DNA from: Pseudomonadota bacterium
GTDB lineage: Bacteria; Pseudomonadota; Alphaproteobacteria; Rhizobiales; Rhizobiaceae
Assembly: GCA_023435335.1 (NCBI GenBank)
Contig: JAEYRU010000246.1
Coordinates: forward strand, 1 to 64,000
Reading direction: 5' to 3'
Length of the DNA: 64,000 bases
Position numbers and translations under genes: made by a program. Shown one piece after another: positions 34,944 through 44,757 of the stretch. Positions within the stretch are counted from its first letter, which is position 1. The number at the start of each line of letters is the position of its first letter. The notes under the pieces were generated by a model, which did no database searches, had not been told where the DNA came from, and saw only the letters and a list, made by a program, of their open reading frames with translations.

Positions 34944-35771
34944 TTGACGAAGGAAGATGCCGATGGCGGCGAGTACATCCGTGCGGCGGAAAGAACACTG
35001 CAGATCCTCGCCTGTTTGAACCGGCGGCCGATCTCGACCATTCAGGATCTGCATAGGGAGACTGGCCTGCCCAAACCCACATTGGTCCGCTTCCTCAAGA
35101 CGATGGCCAAAGCCGGCTATGTGACGAATGACGAGCGCCAGGGCGGCTACCAGGTGACCTCGCTGGTGAGTTCCTTGTCGAGCGGCTACCACGGCGACCC
35201 GCTGGTCATCGAGGCCGGCCGCCCCTGGGCGATTCAGGTTACCCGCCAGCTGCACTGGCCGGTTTCGATCGCCGTTCTGGATGCGCAATCGGTGGTCGTG
35301 CGCTTTTCCACCGTCGCAGACAGCCCAGTCTCGCCCTTCCATTCGACGATCAACATGCACCTCAGCCTTTTCACCAAGGCACTGGGGCGCGCTTACCTCG
35401 CTTATTGCAGCGACGAGGAGATAGAGGCATTCGCTAGGATCGCAGAGCACAGCGACGATCCGACGGCTGCCAAGATAGCCGCTGACCGCGACTATCTGAA
35501 CACGCTGGTTCGGTCCATCCGGCGTGCCGGATACGCGTTGCGCGACGCTCGCGCCGAGCCGAAGAACTCGAATACGCTGGCGGTGCCGATCTTTCTGGGC
35601 GGCAGGGTTCGCGCGACTCTCGGCGTGACCTTCTTCCGCTCCGCAATCAAGTCGCACGAGATGTTCCGGGATTACGCGGTCAAGCTGAAGCAGGTGAGCG
35701 CGCAGATCACCGCCGACACCGAGCGTCTGCGTGGCACCTATGCGCCCGAGAAGCTGCCGGCCATCGTGTGA
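34944..35771 (+). CDS. IclR family transcriptional regulator (1), MhpR-like
   Basis: About 275 residues. Winged helix: RAAERTLQILACLNRRPIST and recognition segment GLPKPTLVRFLKTM; then the IclR effector domain with WPVSIAVLDAQSVVVRFST and ALGRAYLAYCS. I choose TTG 34944 because GGGAGGA (34930-34936) precedes it at good spacing; ATG 34899 would add 15 residues without a ribosome site. Clearly paralogous to the IclR protein at 62302 (PTxVRxL helix, AxGRAYLAxC). Likely regulates the adjacent TAXI-TRAP genes and the divergent amidohydrolase region, both of which carry a TTYCG-N5-CGRAA site. Confidence 0.88.
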   Translation: MTKEDADGGEYIRAAERTLQILACLNRRPISTIQDLHRETGLPKPTLVRFLKTMAKAGYVTNDERQGGYQVTSLVSSLSSGYHGDPLVIEAGRPWAIQVTRQLHWPVSIAVLDAQSVVVRFSTVADSPVSPFHSTINMHLSLFTKALGRAYLAYCSDEEIEAFARIAEHSDDPTAAKIAADRDYLNTLVRSIRRAGYALRDARAEPKNSNTLAVPIFLGGRVRATLGVTFFRSAIKSHEMFRDYAVKLKQVSAQITADTERLRGTYAPEKLPAIV

Positions 35772-35780
35772 CGTGATCGG

Positions 35781-36644
35781 CTAGAATTCGTACAACCGGG
35801 CGGGATTGTCGACCAGCACCTTGTTGCGCGCCGTTTCGTCCGGGACGAATTCTGCGAGAAGGTCGACGAGTTGCCCATCGTCCGGCATCGGTCCCGACAG
35901 CACAGGATGCGGCCAGTCCGTGCCCCATAGGGTGCGGTCCGGGGCCGCCGCTACCAGGGACCGTGCAATCACGGTCATGTCGGTGAAGGGGGGGCCTGCC
36001 GCGGAGCCACGCTCGGCCCCCGAGATCTTCACCCAAGCGTTTTCACAGGATGATACCAGATCGACCAGCGCGCGATGGTTCGGACCATTCGCGTCGCTGG
36101 CGAGAAGCCGGCCCATATGGTCGATAACAAACGGCATATCGAGCCGGCGCATCCAGGGGGAAAGCGCCGGGATCAGGTGCGAATCGAAATGCAGAACCGC
36201 ATGCCAGCCGAACGGTTTGATGCGAGCCAGAAGCCTTTCGATCTTCGCCGTCTCAGGCATCGGCGAAATCCGCGTCATGAAATTGAAACGCGCCCCCCTG
36301 ATGCCGCCCGCATGAAGGCGTGCGATCTCGTCCACGCCGCAATCCAGTTCGATCTGTGCGATGCCCCGGTAGCGGTCGGGCGCATCGGCGATGGCGTCGA
36401 GCATCGCGGAATTGTCGAAACCGTGGCAACTCGCCTGCACGAAAACTGTGCGCGAAATCCCCAGCAGATCGTGCAGGGCGGCAAGCCGTTCCTTCGGAGC
36501 GTCATCCGGGGTGTAGGCACGATCATCCGAGAACGGAAACCGCGCGGCTGGACCGAAGACATGGCAGTGCGTGTCGCAGGCGCCTGCCGGGAGGACGAGG
36601 CTCGGGCGGCGCGGATTGGCGAGCGGCGGCGGGCAGGCGCGCAT
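35781..36644 (-). CDS. Amidohydrolase-2 family protein, 2-pyrone-4,6-dicarboxylate hydrolase (LigI)-like
   Basis: 287 residues from ATG 36644, which has GGAGAAACC directly upstream. Landmarks: ACDTHCHVFGP (metal-binding HxH), VFVQASCHGFDNSAM, the FVIDHMGR segment and LWGTDWPHP with the catalytic aspartate. These are the LigI/4-sulfomuconolactone hydrolase pattern, enzymes that open lactones or pyrones. Divergent from the six-gene operon that begins at 36803; a candidate IclR operator lies between them. Substrate unproven; a lactone ring is the best guess. Confidence 0.85.
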   Translation of the reverse strand: MRACPPPLANPRRPSLVLPAGACDTHCHVFGPAARFPFSDDRAYTPDDAPKERLAALHDLLGISRTVFVQASCHGFDNSAMLDAIADAPDRYRGIAQIELDCGVDEIARLHAGGIRGARFNFMTRISPMPETAKIERLLARIKPFGWHAVLHFDSHLIPALSPWMRRLDMPFVIDHMGRLLASDANGPNHRALVDLVSSCENAWVKISGAERGSAAGPPFTDMTVIARSLVAAAPDRTLWGTDWPHPVLSGPMPDDGQLVDLLAEFVPDETARNKVLVDNPARLYEF

Positions 36645-36714
36645 GGTTTCTCCATATGGCGGTGGCGCGCACAGTAGGCGGCGCGGCGACTGCGTGCACA
36701 GCTGCGCGTTCGGA

Positions 36715-36729
36715 TTTCGCTTGGCGGAA
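36715..36729. promoter_or_regulatory. Candidate IclR operator, copy 2 (TTTCG-N5-CGGAA)
   Basis: TTTCG (36715-36719), spacer CTTGG, CGGAA (36725-36729), followed by CAT. It sits in the middle of the 158-base gap between the divergent LigI-like gene (start 36644) and the DUF6282-like gene (start 36803), where a regulator could serve both. It shares the ATTTCG...AACAT frame with the copy at 52776. Confidence 0.5.
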
Positions 36730-36802
36730 CATGCCACCGACGCCTTTGATCGCCTGCGTGAACTGCCGGACAACGGTCGCGATCGATCTATGCGAGAAGA
36801 AG

Positions 36803-37762
36803 ATGGCAGAGAAGAACTGGCGAGAAGAAGCGAAGGCCGTCATGGCGGGCGCGGATGAAACCCTGGTGGCCGACCTGATGAAGGGCGCCGTCGACCTGCA
36901 TGTCCACTCGGGGCCGTCGACCATGCCGCGCATGCTCGATCACCTGGAAGAAGTCGATGAAGCGGCCAAGGCGGGCATGCGGGGTGTGCTGTTCAAGGAC
37001 CACTACTATTCCGTCGGACCCATGCTGCCGATGATGCGGCGCCTCAATCCTCACAGGCAGGTCGAGATGTACGGCTCCCTGGTTCTCAATACGACCGTTG
37101 GTGGCCTCAATCCGTATGCTGTTGACTTCAACCTCAAGGCCGGCACCAAGCTGATCTATATGCCTACCGCCCATGCGGCCAATCACATCCGAAGCAATTT
37201 CCGGAAGAAGCGGCTTGCCACCAACGTCGAGCTGATGGCGCCTTACGCGATCACGGTCGTAGACGAGCGAGGCCAGCTGCTCGACGTGGTCAAGCAGATA
37301 CTCGATCTGATCGCCGCGCATGATGCGATCATCTCGTCGGGGCACCTCCATGTTTCCGAAGCGTGGGCCCTGTTCAGCGAGGCGAAGAAGCGCGGCGTGA
37401 AGCGCATGATCATGAACCATCCGACCTATGGGCTCCACAGCACAATGGAGGATATCCGCGAGCTGGCGCAGCTAGGCGTGGTGATGGAGCAGTCGGCCTG
37501 CCTGTTCGTCGATTCCCGGTTCAACGTATTTCCGCCTGAGCATCTCAAGGAGCAGATCGACGCCGCGGGTCCCGAAAACTCCTCCATCGGTTCGGATCTC
37601 GGCCAGGTCGATAATCCGAGCCCCGTCGAGGGCCTGCGCCAGGCAATCCGGCTGTGCCTCGGCCTGGGCTATACGCCCGCCGAGATACGGATGATGGTCA
37701 GCGAGAACCCGGCCCGCCTCGTCGGCCTCCATCTCGACCAGAAATCCGAGGCCGCTGAATAG
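36803..37762 (+). CDS. DUF6282-like metal-dependent hydrolase (amidohydrolase/PHP-like fold)
   Basis: 319 residues starting MAEKNWREEAK behind GAGAAGAAG. AVDLHVHSGPS near residue 30 is an HxH metal site; later ISSGHLHVSEAWALF and MIMNHPTYGL give further histidines, and SSIGSDLGQVDNP supplies an aspartate, an arrangement like amidohydrolases. I recognise it as similar to proteins named DUF6282, for which I know no established reaction. First gene of an operon with FAH-family, quinone-reductase-like, MaoC, ligase and SDR genes. Confidence 0.75.
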   Translation: MAEKNWREEAKAVMAGADETLVADLMKGAVDLHVHSGPSTMPRMLDHLEEVDEAAKAGMRGVLFKDHYYSVGPMLPMMRRLNPHRQVEMYGSLVLNTTVGGLNPYAVDFNLKAGTKLIYMPTAHAANHIRSNFRKKRLATNVELMAPYAITVVDERGQLLDVVKQILDLIAAHDAIISSGHLHVSEAWALFSEAKKRGVKRMIMNHPTYGLHSTMEDIRELAQLGVVMEQSACLFVDSRFNVFPPEHLKEQIDAAGPENSSIGSDLGQVDNPSPVEGLRQAIRLCLGLGYTPAEIRMMVSENPARLVGLHLDQKSEAAE

Positions 37763-37798
37763 CCGGCCGCATCTATATATCAGCTGAGAGCAATATCC

Positions 37799-38800
37799 AT
37801 GAAGTTTGGCACCATTGGCCGTAATGGCGAGAATGTCCTGATCGCGCGCCTGTCCGACACCGAGGCGGTCGCGCTTGCCGACGCCTATGCCGCCGCCGGC
37901 ATGGGCGCCGCCCCGGCCACCATGCGTGGGCTCATCCATGGCGGCCCGGCGGAACTGGAGAAGGCCGGGAAGGCTGTCGCCGCGGCGGCGGGTGGTTCCG
38001 TGCCCCGCATCTCGCTTGCAGATGCCGACTGGTCCCCGCCCATACCCGATCCGAGCAAGGTCATTGGCGTTGCGATGAACAACAAGGGCATCCGCAAGGA
38101 GGCCCACAAGGAGCCGTCGGTTCCAAGCTATTTCCTGAAGCCACCGTCGTGCCTGCTCGGCCACAACAAGAATGTGGTAATACTGGAAAACTACGGCGAG
38201 ACGATCCCGGAACTGGAACTCGCCGCCGTCATAGGCAAGCGCGGCAAGAACATCCCGGTCGCCGAGGCGCTGGACTACGTCTTCGGCTACACGATCGTCG
38301 ACGACGTCACCTCCCACGGAATCAAGTTCGGCATGGATTCGCTGGCGACAACCCGTGCGCCGCATCTGACCAGGCCGCACCACTTCGAGTGGCGCAACCG
38401 GCACGGACCAGACGACAACGACATCTACTTCGTCTATCACACACGCTCCAAGGGCTCGGACACCTTCGGTCCGATGGGCCCGTGGATCACCACCGCCGAC
38501 GAAATTGCCGACCCCAATGCGCTCGAGGTGTCCGGGACGTTCGATGGGGAGCCCTTTGCGGTCGATTCCACGTCCAACTTCCGCTTCTCGGTGCAGGAGG
38601 TTATCGCCGACGCGAGCCAATGGTTCACGCTTGAGCCCGGCGACGTCATATGCTTCGGGACCACCGCCAGGGGCGTCGGCAAGTATCCGGACGGCCATCG
38701 CGGCATCAACATGCACCAGATGAAGGGCGAGATCGGCATCACCATCGAGGGGCTGGGCACGCTCACGCATGGTATTGCCCGCACCTGGGACGAGGCGTAA
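37799..38800 (+). CDS. Fumarylacetoacetate hydrolase (FAH) family protein
   Basis: 333 residues. The C-terminal two thirds show the FAH catalytic domain: KVIGVAMNNKGIRKE, then YGETIPELELAAVIGKRGKNIP with the metal-binding acidic residues, ALDYVFGYTIVDDVT, GPWITTADEIADPNAL and GDVICFGTTARGVG. Family members hydrolyse or decarboxylate beta-diketo or oxo acids, often late in ring-cleavage pathways. Thirty-six bases after the DUF6282-like gene, with weak spacing signals. Exact substrate unknown. Confidence 0.87.
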   Translation: MKFGTIGRNGENVLIARLSDTEAVALADAYAAAGMGAAPATMRGLIHGGPAELEKAGKAVAAAAGGSVPRISLADADWSPPIPDPSKVIGVAMNNKGIRKEAHKEPSVPSYFLKPPSCLLGHNKNVVILENYGETIPELELAAVIGKRGKNIPVAEALDYVFGYTIVDDVTSHGIKFGMDSLATTRAPHLTRPHHFEWRNRHGPDDNDIYFVYHTRSKGSDTFGPMGPWITTADEIADPNALEVSGTFDGEPFAVDSTSNFRFSVQEVIADASQWFTLEPGDVICFGTTARGVGKYPDGHRGINMHQMKGEIGITIEGLGTLTHGIARTWDEA

Positions 38801-38809
38801 GCGGTCGGC

Positions 38810-39790
38810 ATGAAGGCGATCGCCATCAGCCGCCCCGGCGGCCCTGAAGTGCTCGACATGGTCGAGCGGGAGAAGCCCGTACCCGGCGATGGCGAGATAC
38901 TCGTCAAGGTCGAGGCAATCGGGCTCAATCGACCCGACGTGCAACAGCGACGCGGGCTCTACCCGCCGCCGCCGGGCGCAAGCGACCTCCCGGGTCTCGA
39001 CATCGCCGGCACGATCGAGTCGGTCGGCAAAGGTATCGATACCTCGCGTATCGGCGAAAAGGTGTGCGCATTGGCCAATGGTGGCGGTTACGCAGAATAC
39101 TGCGCCGTTCCCGCGGTGCAGGCCATGCCGATCCCAAGGGGGCTGAGCGTGGTGGAAGGCGCTTCGCTGCCGGAGGTATTTTTCACCGCGTGGAACAACG
39201 TCGTCTGGCTGGGCCGCCTGGCAAGGGGAGAGCGCCTGCTGGTCCAGGGTGGTACAAGTGGAGTCGGCATCGCGGCGCTGCAGATCGCCAACCGCCTGTT
39301 CAATGCGGAAACTTATGCGACCGCAGGCACCAGGGAGAAGCGTGCCGTGTGCGGACAGCTGGGTGCTCGTGCGGCGGTCGACTATCACGACGCCGACTGG
39401 CCCGAGCAGGTGAAGGCGGCCGCCGGCGGCAAGGGCATGGACATCATCCTCGACGGCCATGCCGGCCCCTACACGCAGAAACAGCTCGACCTGCTGGATT
39501 TCGATGGCCGGCTGGTGCTGATCGCCAGCCATCTGGCTGAATTCTCAGAGATCAACACCAGGCTTCTGGTGCGCCGCCGGCTGACGCTCACCGGCTCGAC
39601 GCTCCGGCCGCGGCCGGCCGAATACAAGGGGCGGATCGCTGCTGAACTCGTGCAAAAGGTCTGGCCGCTGATCGAGTCAGGCGGGATCACGACCCGCATT
39701 CACGAAGTCTTCGCGTTCGACCAGATGCGCGAGGCCCACGCTGTCCTCGACCGCAACGAGCAGATCGGCAAGATCGTGGTGACGCTGTGA
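38810..39790 (+). CDS. NAD(P)H:quinone oxidoreductase-like, zinc-free MDR dehydrogenase
   Basis: 326 residues: ISRPGGPEVLDMVEREKP, GLNRPDVQQRRGLYPPPPGA, LPGLDIAGTIESVG, the nucleotide motif VQGGTSGVGIAALQIA and a C-terminal HAVLDRNEQIGKIVVTL. The pattern of the PIG3/quinone oxidoreductase branch, with no structural zinc cysteines. Reduces or oxidises an enoyl or quinone-type bond with NADPH. Sits nine bases after the FAH gene in the same operon. Confidence 0.87.
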   Translation: MKAIAISRPGGPEVLDMVEREKPVPGDGEILVKVEAIGLNRPDVQQRRGLYPPPPGASDLPGLDIAGTIESVGKGIDTSRIGEKVCALANGGGYAEYCAVPAVQAMPIPRGLSVVEGASLPEVFFTAWNNVVWLGRLARGERLLVQGGTSGVGIAALQIANRLFNAETYATAGTREKRAVCGQLGARAAVDYHDADWPEQVKAAAGGKGMDIILDGHAGPYTQKQLDLLDFDGRLVLIASHLAEFSEINTRLLVRRRLTLTGSTLRPRPAEYKGRIAAELVQKVWPLIESGGITTRIHEVFAFDQMREAHAVLDRNEQIGKIVVTL

Positions 39791-39812
39791 GGACCGTACG
39801 GGGGCCACATCG

Positions 39813-40267
39813 ATGCTGACCGTCGAACATGCGCTCGAACTGCAGGCATACGCGGGCAAGGAACTCGGCGTGTCCGACTGGGTGGCGGTCACACAGAGGG
39901 ACATCGACGATTTCGCACGGCTGACCGGCGACGATCACTGGATCCATGTCGACGCGGCGCGCGCCGCAACCGAGATGCCCGGTGGAAGAACCATCGCCCA
40001 CGGCCTGCTTGTGCTTTCCTACGTTCCGGCCCTGCAAAGGCAGATCTACCGGATTCTGCAGCGCGGTCGCGGCTTCAACTACGGCTACGAACGCGTCCGC
40101 TTCCTCTCTCCGGTGCCCGTGGAAAGCCGCGTGCGGCTACGGCAGGCGATGGTCGGGGCCACGCGCCACGACAAGGGTACGCGGCTCGAAATCGACGCCA
40201 CGATGGAGATCGAGGGCTCGGAACGGCCAGCCATCGTCGCGCGGTGCATCATCCTTATCGAGGACAA

Positions 40268-40271
<4 letters not shown>
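39813..40271 (+). CDS. MaoC-like (R)-specific enoyl-CoA hydratase
   Basis: 152 residues with the hot-dog hydratase signature FARLTGDDHWIHVDAARA (catalytic Asp and His) and GGRTIAHGLLVLSYVP. Adds water to an enoyl-CoA. It overlaps the ligase gene by four bases (ATGA). With the ligase and SDR it gives a short beta-oxidation-like module: activate, hydrate, oxidise. A second MaoC-type gene of different subfamily is at 42592. Confidence 0.87.
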
Positions 40272-41799
<1,528 letters not shown>

Positions 41800-41803
<4 letters not shown>

Positions 41804-42555
41804 CGGACGACTTGCGACTGCCGCATCCCGAGGTCGCGCTGGTGACCGGCGCCAGCAGCGGCATCGGCCGCGCCACTGCCGTCCGGCTCTCAGCACTCGG
41901 CTCGAAGGTGGTGGTCGGCTACAACAGCCGCCGCGACGCGGCTGAAGCGGTTGTCGCCGAACTCGAGGGCGAGGGCCATGCCGCCATGCGGATCTCGCTG
42001 GAAGACGAAACGAGCATTGCCGCAGCGGTGGCTGCAGTCGAGGCCCGATTCGGAAGGCTCGACGCCCTGGTCAACAATGGCGGTAGCACGACTCCTGTAC
42101 CGCTCAACGATATCGACGGTTTGACGGACGACATCTTCGACCGCACGGTGCGTCTCAACCTGCGTGGGCCCTTCTCGATGGTGCGGGCCTTCCGGCCGCT
42201 ACTGGAGAAAGGGAGCAATGCCGCGATCGTCAACGTTTCCTCGCTTGCGGCGCAGAAGGGGGCAGGGAGCAGTCTAGCCTATTGCGCCGCCAAGGGCGGC
42301 CTCGACACGCTCACGATCGGACTTGCCAGGGTGCTGGCGCCGAAGGTCCGGGTGTTCTCGGTTTCGCCGGCGGGGGTGGACACTGAATTCGTGCCGGGCC
42401 GCACGCGCGATCAGCTCGAGGCGATGGCGGACAAGATGCCGTTGCGCAAGATCACTTCGGCCGATGATGTCGCCCGCGCCATCGTCGCCGCAATCACCCA
42501 TTTGACCAGTTCGACGGGGATCATCATCACGGTGGACGAAGGCCGGCACCTGTAG
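41800..42555 (+). CDS. Short-chain dehydrogenase/reductase
   Basis: 251 residues from GTG 41800. Cofactor motif VTGASSGIGRAT, NNGGSTTPVPLNDIDG in place of NNAG, and active site SSLAAQKGAGSSLAYCAAKGG (Ser, Tyr, Lys). The YNSRRDAAEAV segment suggests NADPH preference by the arginines, which is only a hint. Last gene of the operon; oxidises or reduces a hydroxyl or oxo group of the pathway intermediate. Converges on the MaoC gene at 42592, with no clear terminator in the 36-base gap. Confidence 0.88.
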
Positions 42556-42591
42556 GCAGTCGCACCCGCCTAGGCCGACGGCTTCCTCGCC

Positions 42592-43056
42592 CTATCGGGC
42601 GGCTTCCTCGCCCAGGGGTCGCGCCGGCACCTGGCCCAGCGTCAGCAGAGTCAGGACCGCGTCGCCGTCCTGATTGGTCATCGTGACCCTGGTGCGGATG
42701 GTTCCGAACTGCGGGCGCGATTTTGATCGCTCGACCCCAACCACCTCGCGCGTGACGGTCAGCACGTCGCCCGGCCGCACAGGCTTTCGCCAGCGCAACT
42801 CGTCGATGCCGAGCCCGACCATCGGGGTGTCGCCATAGCCGCCGCTTTCCACGAACAGCCGCATCGACAGCGCCGCGACCTGCCAGCCGCTGGCGATGAC
42901 GCTCCCGAACCTGCCCTGCGCGGCCTTTTCAGGATCGGTATGGATAGGCTGCGGATCGTACTGCCGGGCGTAGGTGACGATATGATCCTGCGTCATCTCG
43001 AAGGGGCGACTGGTCCAGGTTTCGCCGATCTCGAAGTCTTCCAGGTATCGGGGCAT
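42592..43056 (-). CDS. MaoC-family dehydratase (mesaconyl/acyl-CoA hydratase-like)
   Basis: 154 residues: YLEDFEIGETWTSRPFEMT, HIVTYARQYDPQPIHTDPEKA (Asp and His of the hydratase site), FGSVIASGWQVAALSMRLF and LRWRKPVRPGDVLTVTREV. Fits the MaoC-like branch that includes beta-methylmalyl-CoA or mesaconyl-CoA type hydratases. Starts three bases after the fumarase-beta-like stop, so it is the third gene of a fumarase-alpha, fumarase-beta, MaoC operon. Confidence 0.85.
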   Translation of the reverse strand: MPRYLEDFEIGETWTSRPFEMTQDHIVTYARQYDPQPIHTDPEKAAQGRFGSVIASGWQVAALSMRLFVESGGYGDTPMVGLGIDELRWRKPVRPGDVLTVTREVVGVERSKSRPQFGTIRTRVTMTNQDGDAVLTLLTLGQVPARPLGEEAAR

Positions 43057-43059
43057 GGC

Positions 43060-43725
43060 TCATTTGCTCTTCATGGTAGGTGCGGTGTTCGGGGAGGGTT
43101 TCCGTGCGGCCTCGAGTTCCTTGAGGATGTCGGGCAACCGGCTTCTCGCCTGGTTCTGCAATGCCTCGTACATCGAATTCCCGTGCGCATCGATGGCGAC
43201 GGTGACCGGGCCGAAGCCCTGGAGCCGGAAGCGCGCCAGGCGGAACTGCTCGATCAGATCGTCCCAACCGGTCTCCAGCTGCTCCACGACACCATCGCTC
43301 AGCAATGGAGAGGCGCCGCCGGGCATCGAGAAGTAGACACAGCCGGCCTCCTTCATTGCCTCGACGCAGGCCACGCCCATGCCTCCCTTGCCTCCGGTAG
43401 AGGTCAGGCGAAGCCGGCGGATGATGTCGGGCATGAAGGCGTCGAAGCGGGTCGACGTCGTCGGGTTGACGTAGTTAGGCAGCCAGCGCCCGTTCTCCTC
43501 CCGGCACGAGCTTCCAAGATGGAAGATCGCGCCGCCTTCGAGCGGAAATGGCAGCGGCCGGTGCCCGTCGAGTGCGTCGATGATGCGCTGATGCGTCGGA
43601 AAACCGGCGGTGACGACGACCTCTCCGTCGAGCAGGACGAGTTCGCCGACCGCCAGGCTTCGCGCCTCTTCACGCGTCAACGGCAGTGTGAGCCGCCGCA
43701 AGCTACCGTGCTCCGGCCTATTCAA
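43060..43725 (-). CDS. Class I fumarase / L-tartrate dehydratase, beta-subunit-like
   Basis: 221 residues. LTLPLTREEARSLAVGELVLLDGEVVVTAG and FPTHQRIIDALDG in sequence, then FHLGSSCREENGRWL, TSTGGKGGMGVACVEAMKEAGCVYFSMPGG. This is the fumarase C-terminal (beta) domain. Begins with TTG at 43725 and overlaps the alpha gene by eight bases. Acts with the alpha protein as an oxygen-sensitive iron-sulfur hydro-lyase on a hydroxy-dicarboxylic acid; fumarate, tartrate or a substituted analogue are all possible. Confidence 0.87.
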   Translation of the reverse strand: MNRPEHGSLRRLTLPLTREEARSLAVGELVLLDGEVVVTAGFPTHQRIIDALDGHRPLPFPLEGGAIFHLGSSCREENGRWLPNYVNPTTSTRFDAFMPDIIRRLRLTSTGGKGGMGVACVEAMKEAGCVYFSMPGGASPLLSDGVVEQLETGWDDLIEQFRLARFRLQGFGPVTVAIDAHGNSMYEALQNQARSRLPDILKELEAARKPSPNTAPTMKSK

Positions 43726-44587
43726 GGCGTGTCACCGTGCCGTCGCCAGCGATGCGAAGGGTTGTTCGCCGGTTGATCCAGCAGTTGAAGCACACCGCGA
43801 CCGGCACGAAGCCGTGGCCATGCGCATAGTCGACGTGGACCGCGAGCGCAGTCGTATCGCCGCCGGTTCCCATCGGGCCGAAGCCTGTCCTGTTCACCGC
43901 GGCGAGCAGCCGCGCCTCCATGTCGCGTACCATTGGATCCTCGTGAACGCTGCCAATCGTGCGCAGCGTCGCACGCTTCGCCATCTTGGCGGCGTGGTCG
44001 AAGGAGCCGCCGATGCCCATCCCGATAACCACCGGGGGACAGTGCTGCGAGCCGGCCTCCAGCACGCATTGCATGAAGTATTCCTCGATCTCGCTGATCT
44101 TCGGATAGCTGAAGACCTTCAAGTCGGCCCAGCGGCCCGAACCGAGCGCCTTGGGCGAGCAGGTGATCTCCATGTAGTCGGCGCCGTCGATCACGTCGAA
44201 CGACAGGATCGGCATGTCCCGGCCCTGGTAGCTTCGCTCCAGGGTCAGCGGATGAGTGATGAACTTCAGGATTGGGGGCTGGATGGTATCGACGAGATCG
44301 GCGAAACCATCGACGAAGGCCCGGCGGATGTCGCCGTCCAGGCTGAGCTTTGTGCCGATCTTGACGAAATAGGTCGGGAAACCTGCGTCCGAGCAGGCAT
44401 GCCGGTCGTCGCGCTCGGCGGCCCTCGCCGCCGCCCGCATGAAGTCGAGCGTCTTCTGCGAGGCAGGGCTGGACTCGCGTTCGCGCGCGGCATCAAGGGC
44501 CGCCAGCGTGTCGTCTGGTACCTTCTTCAGTGACCAGCCATAGAGGTCGCGCGCCGCCTGACGGACCACGTCATAGGTGATGGGCAA
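43718..44587 (-). CDS. Class I fumarase / L-tartrate dehydratase, alpha-subunit-like
   Basis: 289 residues when started at TTG 44587, where GGGAGAAGAG precedes the codon and the protein then begins like other alpha subunits; an ATG at 44713 would add 42 arginine-rich residues and run through the candidate operator. Three iron-sulfur cysteines are visible: HACSDAGFPTYF, AGSQHCPPVVIGMGIGG and VAVCFNCWINRR. The ITCSPKALGSGR loop fits the family. Hydrates or dehydrates a C4-type acid. Divergent from the Ldh2 gene, suggesting the two sides treat the same substrate. Confidence 0.85.
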   Translation of the reverse strand: MPITYDVVRQAARDLYGWSLKKVPDDTLAALDAARERESSPASQKTLDFMRAAARAAERDDRHACSDAGFPTYFVKIGTKLSLDGDIRRAFVDGFADLVDTIQPPILKFITHPLTLERSYQGRDMPILSFDVIDGADYMEITCSPKALGSGRWADLKVFSYPKISEIEEYFMQCVLEAGSQHCPPVVIGMGIGGSFDHAAKMAKRATLRTIGSVHEDPMVRDMEARLLAAVNRTGFGPMGTGGDTTALAVHVDYAHGHGFVPVAVCFNCWINRRTTLRIAGDGTVTRLE

Positions 44588-44665
44588 GCTCTTCTCCCAA
44601 GCCGCGATGCGCAGCCTCCTCAGTCTGCGCGCCCGGTCCCCCGAGGCAAACCGGCCGACTCCTCG

Positions 44666-44680
44666 TTTCGGTGTGCGGAA
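44666..44680. promoter_or_regulatory. Candidate IclR operator, copy 3 (TTTCG-N5-CGGAA)
   Basis: TTTCG (44666-44670), spacer GTGTG, CGGAA (44676-44680). In the 170-base gap between the divergent fumarase-alpha gene (start 44587) and the Ldh2 gene (start 44758), roughly 80 bases from each start. Same family as the copies at 31510, 36715, 47302, 52776, 59043 and 62107. Confidence 0.5.
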
Positions 44681-44757
44681 TGTCACCGACTGGGATTCCG
44701 TCGCCTGCGCCATGGTCTATAGCGTTGCCAAGGAGATCGTCGCATGGGAGAGATCGA

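Noticed and set aside
37472..39532. Long open frame of 686 codons on the minus strand opposite the DUF6282-like and FAH genes
   Set aside because: It lies antisense to clearly recognisable genes, has no domain similarity I can see and is an effect of GC-rich codon bias.
44588..44713. ATG start at 44713 for the fumarase-alpha-like gene
   Set aside because: It adds an arginine-rich leader, crosses the candidate operator at 44666 and lacks a ribosome site; TTG 44587 fits the family N-terminus.
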